Origin: Daphnia carinata
Lineage: Eukaryota; Arthropoda; Branchiopoda; Diplostraca; Daphniidae
DNA: 64,000 bases
Direction of reading: 5' to 3'
Assembly: GCF_022539665.2 (NCBI RefSeq)
Contig: NC_081331.1
Location: 9,331,534 to 9,395,533 of the forward strand
The notes below the pieces were generated by a model, which saw only the letters and a program-made list of their open reading frames with translations, did not search any database and was not told where the DNA came from. A program made the position numbers and the translations under genes. Shown here in pieces: positions 14,726-26,154 of the stretch. The first letter of the stretch is position 1; each line of letters begins with the position of its first letter.

Positions 14726-15738
14726 TTCCCTCCGTTTCTCATTACCAGACGAATTCCCTGCAAGCAAGCATTGTTACAGGCGGCTGATTTGAAATGGTCA
14801 CGGAGAGGTAGATAATGCACCAGATAATAACACACAAAGGAAAGTTTCATGACTAAAAGTAAACTCTCAATGAAATTAGTTTTAAAGATTGGTGTATAAC
14901 ACGATTTATCTAACTGGTTATGATTAAAAGTTTCTTCAGACATATTTTGACTGAATAATTTGATGTAAGATAAACATCTTATTTTGAAAATCTGATAACA
15001 ACAAATTTGACGAAGTAGTTAACAATATTCGATTCCGCTTCATGCGGGTCTTGGGGTCCATCCGCATCGATATGTGCGTATAAAACTATCGAATTAAATT
15101 TACTATTAGCTAATATATTACATTTCAATGTATTACATTTCGCCGAGAAAAAAAGCCTGTATAGTATTCCAAGTTAACAAAGCGGAACCAAAGTGGAGTG
15201 AGAACAAAACAGAAGTTTTTTAAGGCTTAAATCTAGGCATCCAATGTTTCAGTAAGATAATTAGTCGCAGGGCATCGTTAGGAAACTTACAAAATGAAAC
15301 TGGTTGATCACTTCTCTTCGAATTGCAGCTAACGGCACTACATTTGGAAGGCATTTGCACAAAGAGAAGAAGAAAACACATCTAGAACTACTGTGAAAAA
15401 CTTATAAACTGAGACTGGGTATTTTGCAGGATAAAATTCGATAATTAGCTAACAGGTTCCCTGGAAGGTATTAGTAAGCCAAAAATTCCAGAAAATCGAC
15501 CCTTTTTGATTCTCCGACTTTTCAACGCCTTCCGAATCACATAACTTTCGTTTGTGTGTTTTTCTCTGGCGAAATGTCCGACTTTCCTTGCCCATATTCA
15601 AATTAGCCGCCTGTCACATTGGTTCCTTGCAGGGAATTCGTCTGCTAATGATGAAGGGACGGAATTAGCCGCTAGATGCTGCCCCAAAATGTGTCATGGC
15701 GGCTTTAACACGGTCGTGTCCCATCTCCTTATCTCTGG
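14652..15738. mobile_element. MITE with ~110-bp terminal inverted repeats
   Basis: Left end CCAGAGATAAGGAGATGGGA at 14652 and right end TCCCATCTCCTTATCTCTGG at 15719-15738 are perfect inverses. Homology continues inwards for about 110 bp (GCCGCCATGACA, CTAGCGGCTAATTCC, AGACGAATTCCCTGCA). AAATGA at 14646-14651 and 15739-15744 is a probable target duplication. The interior (14780-15620) has no coding content. Confidence 0.85.
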
Positions 15739-15994
15739 AAATGACAGTAGGGGAGAGCGGACCCAAACTGGACAAAAACTTATTTTGTCAATATCTCGGA
15801 AAATAAAAGGATTTTAGCGCTTGAAAAGATATTATATTGTAAAGTGTACTTAACTTTATGTTCACAATTTTTTTCATTGAAATTGGTTGAGTAGTTTAGG
15901 CGTAAACACATTTAAAAAAACGGAAAAATTAAAAGAAAAAAAAAATTAGGGGGGAAAACTGGACATGCGGTGTACAGCATTAGACATGTTCTTT

Positions 15995-16095
15995 AAAACT
16001 TTATATACAGCAGCGTCCCACAAAGTGGGACATGCTGTGCGAGGGGACACTCTTCCCATTTTGCGGGTTTGTCCCACTTTGCGGGTTCCCATATG
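15995..16095. repeat. Subterminal repeats, left end of pogo-like element
   Basis: TCCCACAAAGTGGGAC (a near palindrome) followed by direct repeats of TCCCACTTTGCGGGTT. The same core recurs at the right end, 25385-25435, as TCCCACTTTGCAGG twice and TCCCACTTTGTGG. Confidence 0.7.
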
Positions 16096-16626
16096 AAGAC
16101 GTGGACGTGGTTAGGCAACCCGGCTAGGCTCAACGAGGGCTATCAAAATGTTCGCTTCTCCAAAGATGAGTTGCTGAACCAATTCAATTGATTGTATTGG
16201 CTACATACAGCTTTTAATTTTTACTATATATTTTTTACGTAAGCTTTTATATAATTGAATGCGACATACATTATGAATACTAGCTATTTTAAACTTCTTT
16301 AGCAGATTTATAAAAGTAAACTTATGTTAAAAGAAAATACCAAGAGTTCTTTTAAATAATCAGTTTGTAGAGTAGTCACGAATAGTGGAATCACAGTAAG
16401 TTGCTGTTCTCTAAAGAAGCAGACAAGACACTGCTGTACCACTACTGGCGAAAACACGACCAGTAGATCGATACACTTTTTCCATATGCAACACATAATA
16501 CTCCCGCATGCTAACTAATTGTTATTTCTAGGTTAGTTTGACAAATTAAGATAGATAGAGATAGTTCTGGGTATGTAGTCTCTTAGTGATAAATGCATCT
16601 GGGTTTTAAAAGTGGTAAACTAAATA

Positions 16627-18500
16627 TCACAATATTATTTGAAATTTATCTTCAATTTCGCTTCGCATTTGAATATACGACCGACGGGCGATGTCAATTG
16701 AAGTAGAATTACCAGATTCTATGGCAACTTGTAGTATATCTTTTGCTGAGCTCATCATTCGATCTATGTCTCGCCTATTCGAAGAGGTGCAGGTCGAAAT
16801 ATTTGAATCACAGCAGATATCCATGGGTGTTTCCCCTTGACGGAAATCGGGTAAGCTGTCAGATGGTTCAGACAATAAGGCTGATGACTCTTTAGCGGCA
16901 GAATCATTCGTTGCGTCTAATATTATATCCCGCTCTTTTGCGGTAATAGTATCAGGATCCCTCTCTAAGTATAACCATCTTTTCACGATATCTTGCTGTT
17001 CTTCTCCACTTGCATCGACTATCGTTGAGAGACCCAATGAATCAGCCATTTGCCCGCGAACAACCAGCCCTATAAAAAAGTCTTTCGTTTAGTGAAATGG
17101 AACAAATGGCGGAAAATTTTATTACGTTCTAGTTGCTTGCAGATTTCACTGGCGGCATCGGACTGAATCTCTCGATGAATATCTGCTCTTGCATCAAGGG
17201 ATGCCGTAGAACTTATTGTAGTAGTTGTTGTAGTAGGTAGACATCGGGCTCTTTTCCAGCACCCAGAGATAGTTGTTTGCGGCAGTTCTTCCCAACAAAA
17301 CTTGGTTAATATTGCTGCATCTAAAATATGGGCAGGTAGCCCATATTTCAAACCCTTCCTTCCATTTGCCACTGTCGCTGCTTCAGCTTGCAGGCTTACA
17401 AAATTATCGGTCCCATTGATAAGTTCTTCCAACATTCTGGTTTTATATCGAGTCTTAATGACTGAAATAATTCCTTGATCTAAGGGCTGATAAATTGATG
17501 TAGGATTGGGTGGGAAAAAAATATATTAACTTGTCCATTTGGGTCGATGCAGGTTTTGTCATGTCCCGAACAGGAATCCATAAGCAAGGCCACTTTTTCT
17601 TTGGTAAACCTGCGAATACACGGTAGAAAAATATTCGTCCACCAGTGCCTGTAGCGCTCTTTATCAACCCAGCCCTTTCGTTGATCGGTGTAAGGCAACG
17701 GGCATGCAGCATTTCGAAAACAATGAGGCTTTTTTGCTGTTCCGATCAATAAGGGATCTACTTTGCATGATCCCGTAGCATTGAAGCATAATACAATGGT
17801 CAATCTATCCTTAGCTTTCATTGCTTTCGTCCCTTTACCTATTTGGCGCGCGTCGCCATCTTCTATTATATAACTCGTTTGGCGTGCAGCGAAAAAATAA
17901 ACCAGTTTCATCCATATTAAATATATTACCTTCTTCGTATCCTCCATCAGCTAGTTGTTTCCGTATCTCGTTCATAAACTTTTCAGCTTCGCCGATGTTG
18001 ACATCACCTGCTTCTCCATGTAAGCGCACACTTTTTCCAATTTCATTCCGCCATCGCCAGTTACGGAACCAAACATCAGACGCTACAAAATTCTTAATAC
18101 CTAGATTCGCTGCAACACGTTTCGCACGACATTGAAGAATGGCACGCGTGACAGGCAGAGGTTTGCGTCTTCTGGTTGGATGTGTAATGTTGACGAACCA
18201 TTCGTAAACTTGTTGGTCGATTTCAGGAAACTTCGCTCTTGTTGCGGAGACTTTAGACTCCAATGTCAAGGGACGATCCGCCTTAATATTCTTCAACTTT
18301 TCACTGTTACTCTTCATCCGTGCAACAGACGACTTCGAAAGACCGAACGCGCGCGCTACATCTGCCTGCGACTTGCCATTCTCAATCTCCTCAATAACTT
18401 TTAGTTGATCGCTTAAGGAAATACGTTGATGAAGTTTTCGGTTTTTAAAACTATCACATCCCTTATTTTCTTTTTGCACACTTTTTGGCATTTTTTTCAA
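16627..18500 (-). pseudogene. Tigger/pogo-type transposase (CENP-B/DDE_1 family), two frameshifts
   Basis: The reading opens at 18500 with a basic start, then a Psq/CENP-B helix-turn-helix (about residues 27-65: SLSDQLKVIEEIENG, QADVARAFGLSKSSVARM). A second CENP-B DNA-binding region follows (FPEIDQQVYEWFV, SDVWFRNWRWR). The DDE_1 domain follows with all three acidic motifs: NMDETGLFFR, LLMDSCSGHD and QPLDQGII. Continuity is broken twice: near 17870, inside the CTPNE region, and at a 7-A tract at 17515-17521, just before QPLDQG. The C-terminal part continues at 17435-17070, then 17049-16627 (acidic tail) in changed frames, perhaps across a short intron. The copy is therefore very probably inactive. 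Frameshifts could also be sequence errors, the homopolymer one most plausibly. Confidence 0.85.
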
Positions 18501-18639
18501 AAGACTAGGAATGACTGAACAAGTGACTAGCTACAAAGACTAAAGCAAACTAACTAAATTCGTAAAATAGCGATATTGTTGCCAAAATCTTTCATGTATT
18601 TCTAGAAAAAAAAATTTAACAACAAATTGTTATAGTTGT

Positions 18640-18795
18640 TAAGATTGGCGGAGAAAAAGGCCCAGACGAAAAAGGCCCAGACGAAAAAGGCCCGCGAAAA
18701 AGGCCCAGACGAAAAAGGCCCATACGAAAAAGGCCCACTTTTTACCAAATTCAAAAGTGGGCCTTTTTCTCCATTGGACTGGGCCTTTTTCTCCG
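18640..18795. repeat. Iteron array GGCCCAGACGAAAAA, left end of palindrome
   Basis: Six near-identical 13-15-bp units (GAAAAAGGCCCAGAC and variants GAAAAAGGCCCGC, GAAAAAGGCCCATAC) are followed by inverted units. A stem forms around ACCAAATTCAAAAGTGGGCC. The array therefore folds on itself. Confidence 0.8.
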
Positions 18796-19859
18796 TTTAA
18801 TTTCCATGTTCCCACAAACTTTATATTTATTTTCAAAATATATTTCCAACCTCCTATTCCGTGGAAAGTGGAATGTACATAGGTTGCTGAAACCGTTACC
18901 TTCTATAAGGTTTGCCGAGATCAAACAATGTTAGCGTATGTACGTTAGTTAATCTTTGATTATTTATTCGGTTGCAATCTAATTTCGGATTATATTAGTA
19001 TTTATATATTGCTAATATCCCGTTAAATAAAGTTCATTTTTCACAATTTTTGTTTATTGAACTACTATCGGCTTTTTTTAATATAATACAAGAAATTAAT
19101 GTTTTTCGCACTTAGCCTTGTTCTGTCCACCTTCTTTGATTATTCCCCCAACCCCCAGTCCATCTCCCTTATAACTTCCCTTTGTCGATACTTATGCCAT
19201 AGGTAAAGACCACTGATTCGTTGTGAATAAGGAAACTGAATGAGTTCCGCGGGGCTTTTGTGGTTGCTGGGAACAAAAATATGTTACCACGAAGACTAGT
19301 TTATTATTATTAACATTTGATAAATAATGTTTATAGGAATAATAGTACAAACTTGAACTATCGTATGAGGCAAGGACCAAAACAAAGACTATTGTAATTC
19401 AATATTGATTCTAATACTATTTATTCTTTATACATTTTCCATTCTTTTAACAATTACAAAGAGCCCAATAAATATATTAAAATCATAACCTACTGCTATA
19501 AATGATTTTGTTCGTTCTTCGTGTCCTGTTTTCACCTTTTGTACATTTTCAAGCAGCTATTGATTACCTAATTACACATCACATACTACATTGAGATATA
19601 AGGAAGCTTTACACTTTACGTTAGCAAAGCTACTAATAATGACAAATCAATTTTCTACTACGACGGATTTTTTTTTATGAGTCTCTTATTAGTGAAGACA
19701 CTAAACCTTTTAAATTGAATCTAAGATTTTTTTTCTTCAAATTTTCCACGATCATGGAAGGCATATCAGTGTATTTTTCTAAAAAACTATCACGACATGG
19801 CTGCACATGAAAGAACACAAGTTTAGCTGATCCATCAGTCAGTATCAGTCTTTCATGCG

Positions 19860-22800
19860 ATAAATTTGCCTTTTTTCTTTAGTTTATTCACTTTATGTTC
19901 TTTCTTTTCAGTTTTCTTTTCCTTAATGTTGGCTTTTCTCCTTTTCTGTTGTTATTCCCTTCTCTTTTCCTTTTCTTCGATTCGTCCAGCGCAATTTTTG
20001 TTACTCTCTGATTTGATTTGATCTCGTTCATTAATTGGTTTGGCAAGCAATTCCACATAGTCTTTTACCTATTGCAATACAGAAAGGTTAAAAGTTTTCA
20101 AGATCTTACAAATATTTTTGTCAAATTGAAAGTTTACCTGAAAACCTTCAGCTATTTGCAGAGCACCATTTCGTGCCTGTTTCTCTTCAATACTTCTTGC
20201 ATTTTCAACTTCAGCTTGGCCTACCAAGATTTTCATTTTTGGTTTAAGTTTTATTTTCTTTCATTTTAATCGTTGCCACTTCTGGATCTAAAGTGGTCTT
20301 ATTCAGAATGGGTGAGGAATTAGATAGTTCTCCAAAGTCAAATTTGCCGGAAACTAGGCAGCCTCCACTGTTAAAAATCGGTGTTGGCAGAGTACTTGCT
20401 AGTCTTGCTTCAGGAATTTCTGTTTTAACAAACTCTGAAAGACCAGAGGTTGATGACACAGATGCTGCCTTGGTGGCTCGAGCATGTTTGGCAATTCAGG
20501 ACCTCTTCTTCTTACTTTTCCTTTTTAATTTCTTCTTCATTCCCTCGAACTTCCGTTAAAGTTTGATTTTCGTTGTCTTATCAGACAATTCCAGCTTTTT
20601 CTCTGAAAATCAATGGAATAAACTGGCCGGTCTTCCTTAAATGTAAATGTTAGACATACCTGTTAAGTGTGCGGTGTTCATTCGGTTTATGTTCTTTCTT
20701 TTCAGTTTTCTTTTTCTTAATGTTGGCTTTTCTCGTTTTCTGTTGTTATTCCTTTCTCTTTTCCTATTCTTCGATGCGTTCAGCCAACTTCTTTTACAAT
20801 TTGATTTGATTTCATCTTGTTTCTTAATAGATTTAGCAAGCAATTCCACATTGTTTTTCACCTATTGCAATACAGAAAGGTTAAATTATTTAAAATCTTA
20901 AAAATATGTTTGTCAAATTGAAAGTTTACCTGAAAACCTTCTGCTCTTTGCAGAGCACCTTTTCATGCCTGTTTCTCTTCAATACTTCTCGCATTCAACT
21001 TCAGTTTGGCCATCCAAGATTTTCACTTTGGCTTTGAGTTTTTTTTTTTATCGTTGCCACTTTTGAATCTAAAGTGGTCTTGTTCAGAATGGGTGAGGGA
21101 TAAGATAGTTCTCCTAAATCAAATTAGCTGAATACTAGGCAGCCTTCACTGTTGAAAATTTGTGTTAGCAGTGTACTTGTTGGTCTTGGTTCAGGAATAC
21201 CTGTTTTGACAAACTCTGTCGGATCAGAGGTTGATGACACTGATGCTGCCTCGGTGGCTTGTGCAAGTTTAGCAATTCAGGACCACTTCTTGTTATTTTT
21301 CTTTTTTAATTTCTTCTTCTTCTATTTTTCTAATTTTTTTAAAGTTTGGTTTTCATTGTCCTATTAGACAAATCCTGCCTTTTCCCTGAAAATAGATGGA
21401 ATAAGCTGGCCAGTCTTCCTTAAACGTAAAGATTAACACATACCTGTTAAGTGTGAGGTGTTAGCTGCTAGACATTCTTCTTGTTCAACACCAACCTTAT
21501 TGCTATTGAGATCGTCAACTGTAGATACACTTTCAGTTGGAATGTTGGTCAATAAGCTAGCAATGAAAAACTCTTCAGGAGAGAGTTACTTTTTAAGAGC
21601 GACGATGTCAATGGACCCTCGCGTTTTATAAGGCTCTTGATTTTTAGGGTCCTCATTTCCTACAAATTTTGTTTAGACGTCACTTTCAAGTTCTTGTTTT
21701 CTCTTTTTCTATTTACAAAAACTGCCTCTCATATTATAACCTTTAAACTTTATTATTATTTACCTTGATCTCTCAACATTATCACTGATCACTCCATAGA
21801 TCAAACTATACGAAACAATAAGTCTATTGTTATTTTCTTTATGGAACGGCATTTTGAAGCCAAATCTAGCGTCAGGACGCCACAAACAATGGCGGACGGT
21901 GGAAAGCTGTTATTAAAACTTTTAGCTAAAGCTTTATTAAATTCAACAAAATTTAGTTCCTTTGTTATTGTTCTATTATTATAATTCATTATTATTGTTG
22001 TACAAAGGAACTAAATTTTGTTGAATTTGTAATAAAAGAATTAAAAATTTTTAAAATTTTATGTTAAAAACCGTCCGCCATTGTTTGTGGCGTCCTGACG
22101 CTAGATTTGACTTGAAAATGCCGTTCCCTGAAGAAAATAACAATAGACTTGTTTCGTATAGTTTGATCTATGGAGTGATCAGTGATAATGTTGAGAAATC
22201 AAGGTATATAATAATAAAGTTTAAAGGTTATAATATGAGAGGCAGTTTTTGTAAATGGAAAAAGAGAAAACAAGAACTTGAAAGTGTCGTCTAAACAAAA
22301 TTTATAGGAAATGAGGACCCAAAAAATCATGATTTCTAGCTTATTGACCAACATTGCAATTGAAAGTGTATCTACAGTTGACGATCTCAATAGCAATAAG
22401 GTTGGTGTTGAACAGGAAGAATGTCTAGCAGCTAACACCTCACACTTAACAGGTATGTGTTAATCTTTACGTTTAAGGAAGACGGGCCAGCTTATTCCAT
22501 CTATTTTCAGGGAAAAGGCTGGATTTGTCTGATAGAACAATGAAAACCAAACTTAAAAGGAGTTAGAAAAATTGAAGAAGAAGAAATTAAAAAAGAAAAA
22601 TAACAAGAAGTGGTCCTGAATTGCCCAACTTGCACAAGCCACCGAGGCAGCATCAGTGTCATCAACCTCTGATCCCACAGAGTTTGTCAAAACAGGTATT
22701 CCTGAACCAAGACCAACAAGTACACCGCTAACACCAATTTTCAACAGCGAAGGCTGCCTAGTATTTAGCAAATTTGATTTAGGAGAACTATCTAATCCCT

Positions 22801-24020
22801 CACCCATTCTGAACAAGAACACTTTAGATTGAAAAGTAGCAACGATAAAAAAAAACTCAAAGCCAAAGTGAAAATCTTGGATGGCCAAGCTGAAGTTGGA
22901 ATGTGAGAAGTATTGAAGAGAAACAGGCATGAAAAGGTGCTTTGCAAAGAGCTGAAGGTTTTCAGGTAACCTTTCAATTTGACATACATATTTGTAAGAT
23001 CTTAAATAATTTTAACCTTTCTGTATTGCAATAGGTAAAAAACAATGTGGAATGGCTTGCTAAATCTATTATGAAACAAGATGAAATCAAATCAGATAGT
23101 AAAAAGAAGTTGGCTGAACGCATCGAAGAATAGGAAAAGAGAAAGGAATAACAACAGAAAACGAGAAAAGCCAACATTAAGAAAAAGAAAACTGAGAAGA
23201 AAGAACATAAACTGAATGAACGCCTCACGCTTAACAGGTATGTGTTAACATTTACATTTAAGGAAGACCGGCCAGTTTATTCCATTGATTTTCAGAGGAA
23301 AAGCTGGAATTGTCTGATAAGACAACGAAAATCCAATTTAAACGGAAGTTCGAGGGAATGAAGAAGAAATTAAAAAGAAAAAGTAAGAAGAAGAGGTCCT
23401 GAATTGCCAAACATGCTCGAGCCACCAAGGCAGTATCTGTGTCATCAACCTCTGGTCTTTCAGAGTTTGTTAAAACAGACATTCCTGAACCAAGACTAGC
23501 AAGTACACTGGCAACACCAATTTTTAACAGTGAAGGCTGCCTAGTTTCCAGCAAATTTGATTTTGGAGAATTATCTAATTCCTCACCCATTCTGAAAAAG
23601 ACCACTTTATATCCAGAAGTGGCAACGATTAAAATGAAAGAAAATAAAACTTAAACCAAAAATGAATATCTTGGTAGGCCAAGCTGAAGCTGAGAATGCA
23701 AGAAGCATTGAAGAGAAACAGGCATGAAATGGTGCTCTGCAAATAGCTGAAGGTTTTCAGGTAAACTTTCAATTTGACAAAAATATTTGTAAGATCTTCA
23801 AAACTTTTAACCTTTCTGTATTGCAATAGGTAAAAGACTATGTGGAATTGCTTGCCAAATCAATTAATGAACGAGATCAAATCATAAAGTAACATAAATT
23901 GCGCTGAACGAATCGAAGAAAAGGAAAAGAGAAAGGAATAAAAACAGAAAAAGAGAAAAGCCAACATTAAGAAAAATAAAACTGAAAAGAAAGAACATAA
24001 AGTGAATAAACTAAAGAAAA
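19860..24020. pseudogene. Four decayed copies of an unrecognised spliced coding unit in the palindrome
   Basis: Each arm holds two tandem copies (about 790 bp apart) of one unit: right arm 22430-23220 and 23222-24010 reading +, left arm 20660-21470 and 19870-20660 reading -. Each unit has a splice-like ACAGGTATGTGT and a TTTTCAG. A Ser/Thr-rich stretch follows (SSTSGLSEFVKT, at 23439-23480 in one copy), then a Lys/Glu-rich, probably coiled-coil part ending in AAGCCAACATTAAGAAAA. A leading exon-like part near 22074-22290 (+) encodes a stretch with KFKGY and FCKWKKRKQELE. All frames are interrupted. This looks like a captured host gene or an accessory ORF of the element; I do not recognise the family. 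Confidence 0.45.
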
Positions 24021-25104
24021 AAGGCAAATTTACCGTATGAAAGACTGATACTGACTCATGGATGAGCTAAACTCTTGTTCTTTCATGTGCAGCCATGTCG
24101 TGATAGTTTTATAGAAAAATACACTGGCATGCCTTCCATGATCGTGGAAAATTTGAAGAAAAAATATCTTAGATTCATTTAAAAAGGTTTAGTGTCTTCA
24201 CTAATAACAGACTCTCATTTAAAAAAAAGTCCGTCATGGTAGAAAATTGATTTGTCATTATTAGTAGCTTTGTTAACGTAAAGTGTAAAGCTTCCTCATA
24301 TCTCAATGTATTATGTGATGTGTAATTAGGTAATCAATAGCTGCTTGAAAATGTGCAAAAGGTGAAAACAGGACACGAAGAACGAACAGAATCATTTATA
24401 GCAGTAGGTTATGATTTTAATATATTTATTGGGCTCTTTGTAATTGTTAAAAGAATTGAAAATGTATAAGGAATAAATGGTATTAGAATCAATATTGAAT
24501 TACATAATCTTTGTTTTGGTCCTTGCCTCAGACGATAATTTAAGTTTGTAATATTATTCCTATAAACATTATTTATCAAATGTTAATGATAATAAACTAG
24601 TCTTCGTGGTAACATATATTTTTGTTCCCAGCAACCACAAAAGCCCCGCGGAACTCATTCAGTTTCCGTATTCCCAACGAATCAGTGGTCTTTACCTATG
24701 GCATAAGTATCGACAAAAAGAAGCTATATGGGAGATGGACTGGGGGTTGGGGGAATAATGAAAGAGGGTAGACAGAACAAGGCTAAGTGCGAAAAACATT
24801 TATTTTTTGTATTATATTTAAAAAAGCAATGGTAGTTCAATAAACAAAAATTGTGAAAAATGAACTTTATTAAACGGGATATTAGCAATATATAAATACT
24901 AATATAATCCGAAATTAGATTGCAACCGAATAAATAATCAAAGATTAATTAGCGTACAAACGCTAACATTGTTTGATCTCTGCAAATCTTAAAGAAAATC
25001 ACGGTTTCAGCAACCTTTGTACATTCCAAATTCCACGGAATAGGAGGTGGGAAATACAATTTTCGAAACAAACATAAAGTTTGTAAGAAAATGGAAATTG
25101 AGCG

Positions 25105-25250
25105 GAGAAAAAGGCCCACTGGAGAAAAAGGCCCACTTTTGAATTTGGGAAAAAGTGGGCCTTTTTCGTATGGGCCTTTTTCGTCTGGGCCTTTTTCGCG
25201 GGCCTTTTTCGTCTGGGCCTTTTTCGTCTGGGCCTTTTTCTCCGACCTCC
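25105..25250. repeat. Iteron array, right end of palindrome
   Basis: Mirror of the left array: GGGCCTTTTTCGTCT units, ending in CTTTTTCTCCG. Slightly shorter than the left one. Confidence 0.8.
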
Positions 25251-26154
25251 GTTGTTAACCTATCTAAACAAGCTCCGGCGGCATGAAACATCAGAATTGT
25301 TTCAAACATTGCGTAGTTTCAAAACTACCGCGCTTTGGTGGCGTTGCTCAGACCCTGAGGGTTCATTTTTGTGCAAGCCCCGCCCCTTCCCACTTTGCAG
25401 GAATTCCCACTTTGCAGGCCTCCCACTTTGTGGAACGCTGCTGTATTGAAAATACACACTTCGAAAAAATAGTGTGACGTTGGGATTCCATTAAGCTATT
25501 TGTGTATGTATTAAAAATACCGTAAACTAAATGTAATTATATCGAAATTCGTTAATGATTGACTGGGGGGTGAAATGTGCAGTAGCTTGAAAAAAATGAA
25601 AATAGGAGGGGCTTGTTAATAATTTATTATCGATTGCCATTAGCAGTAGAAGATAGCAGACGACACTTCGAAACTCTCAGGTTTCTGCCTTTGTTTACGG
25701 TTTTTCCCGTAACTAAGCAACCTAAGCCCCGCCCCAGAAATATCGTTTGCGTCCGATTACACCCCCAAAACTGTGTCCAGTATCTCCCACCAGAAGGACA
25801 TTTTTTAAAACGATAATAATTATTAAACTACTTCTCCTAAAAATTAAAACAAGCAAGAGAATTGAAAAGGGAAGAATTAGCTTTTTTTAGTATAACGAAA
25901 GTTATTTTTCATTAAGTGGTTTACACGTGATATGAAAAATTGTAGTAGCCAAAAAGATCAGAAAAAGGGCTGTATTTTCTATTTTTTAGATAACTACACG
26001 AATATTTGTAGTATGTTTCTGAAATTTTTGCCCTAAGTGTGGAATGGAATTTCCCATCACACACTATTTTTTAAATTTTATTTTATTAATATCCCTTCAA
26101 GTTATTGCGGTTGTCTAATCTGGTACGTGTCCAGTTTGGGTCCGCTCTCCCCTA

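Larger units (their letters stand above)
18640..25250. repeat. Large diverged palindrome (inverted duplication), ~3.3-kb arms
   Basis: The left arm (18640 to about 21965) and right arm (about 21990-25250) are inverse copies. The centre is near 21980: ATTCAACAAAATTTAGTTCC before it and GGAACTAAATTTTGTTGAAT after it, with a loop of about 45 bases. Mirror blocks can be followed to the ends: GAAGAATGTCTAGCAGCTA (22415) with its inverse at 21468; GGTAAAGACCACTGATTCG (19201) with its inverse at 24680; and the GGCCCAGACGAAAAA iterons at both extremities. Arms differ by many substitutions and by indels. For example, about 85 bp of the left arm around 21560-21640 is missing from the right arm. No intact gene. 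Confidence 0.9.
15750..26152. mobile_element. Pogo/Tigger-like DNA transposon, 10.4 kb, with nested palindrome
   Basis: Perfect 25-bp terminal inverted repeats: GGGGAGAGCGGACCCAAACT followed by GGACA at 15750, and its complement ending at 26152. TA lies on both sides (15748-15749 and 26153-26154), as for Tc1/mariner/pogo elements. Both ends hold subterminal copies of CCCACTTTGCGGG or close variants (15995-16090 and 25385-25435), likely transposase-binding sites. A DDE_1-type transposase relic lies at 16627-18500 on the - strand. The span 18640-25250 is a separate palindromic insert, so the original element was probably about 3.8 kb. Confidence 0.85.

Noticed and set aside
18638-18800. CRISPR-like array
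   Set aside because: The short GGCCCAGACGAAAAA units have no unique spacers, and the sequence is eukaryotic transposon DNA.
19196-24700. Palindrome as a sequencing or assembly fold-back artefact
   Set aside because: Arms differ by many point changes and by indels, and the outer flanks differ; an artefact would give near-identical arms. Long-read proof is still lacking.
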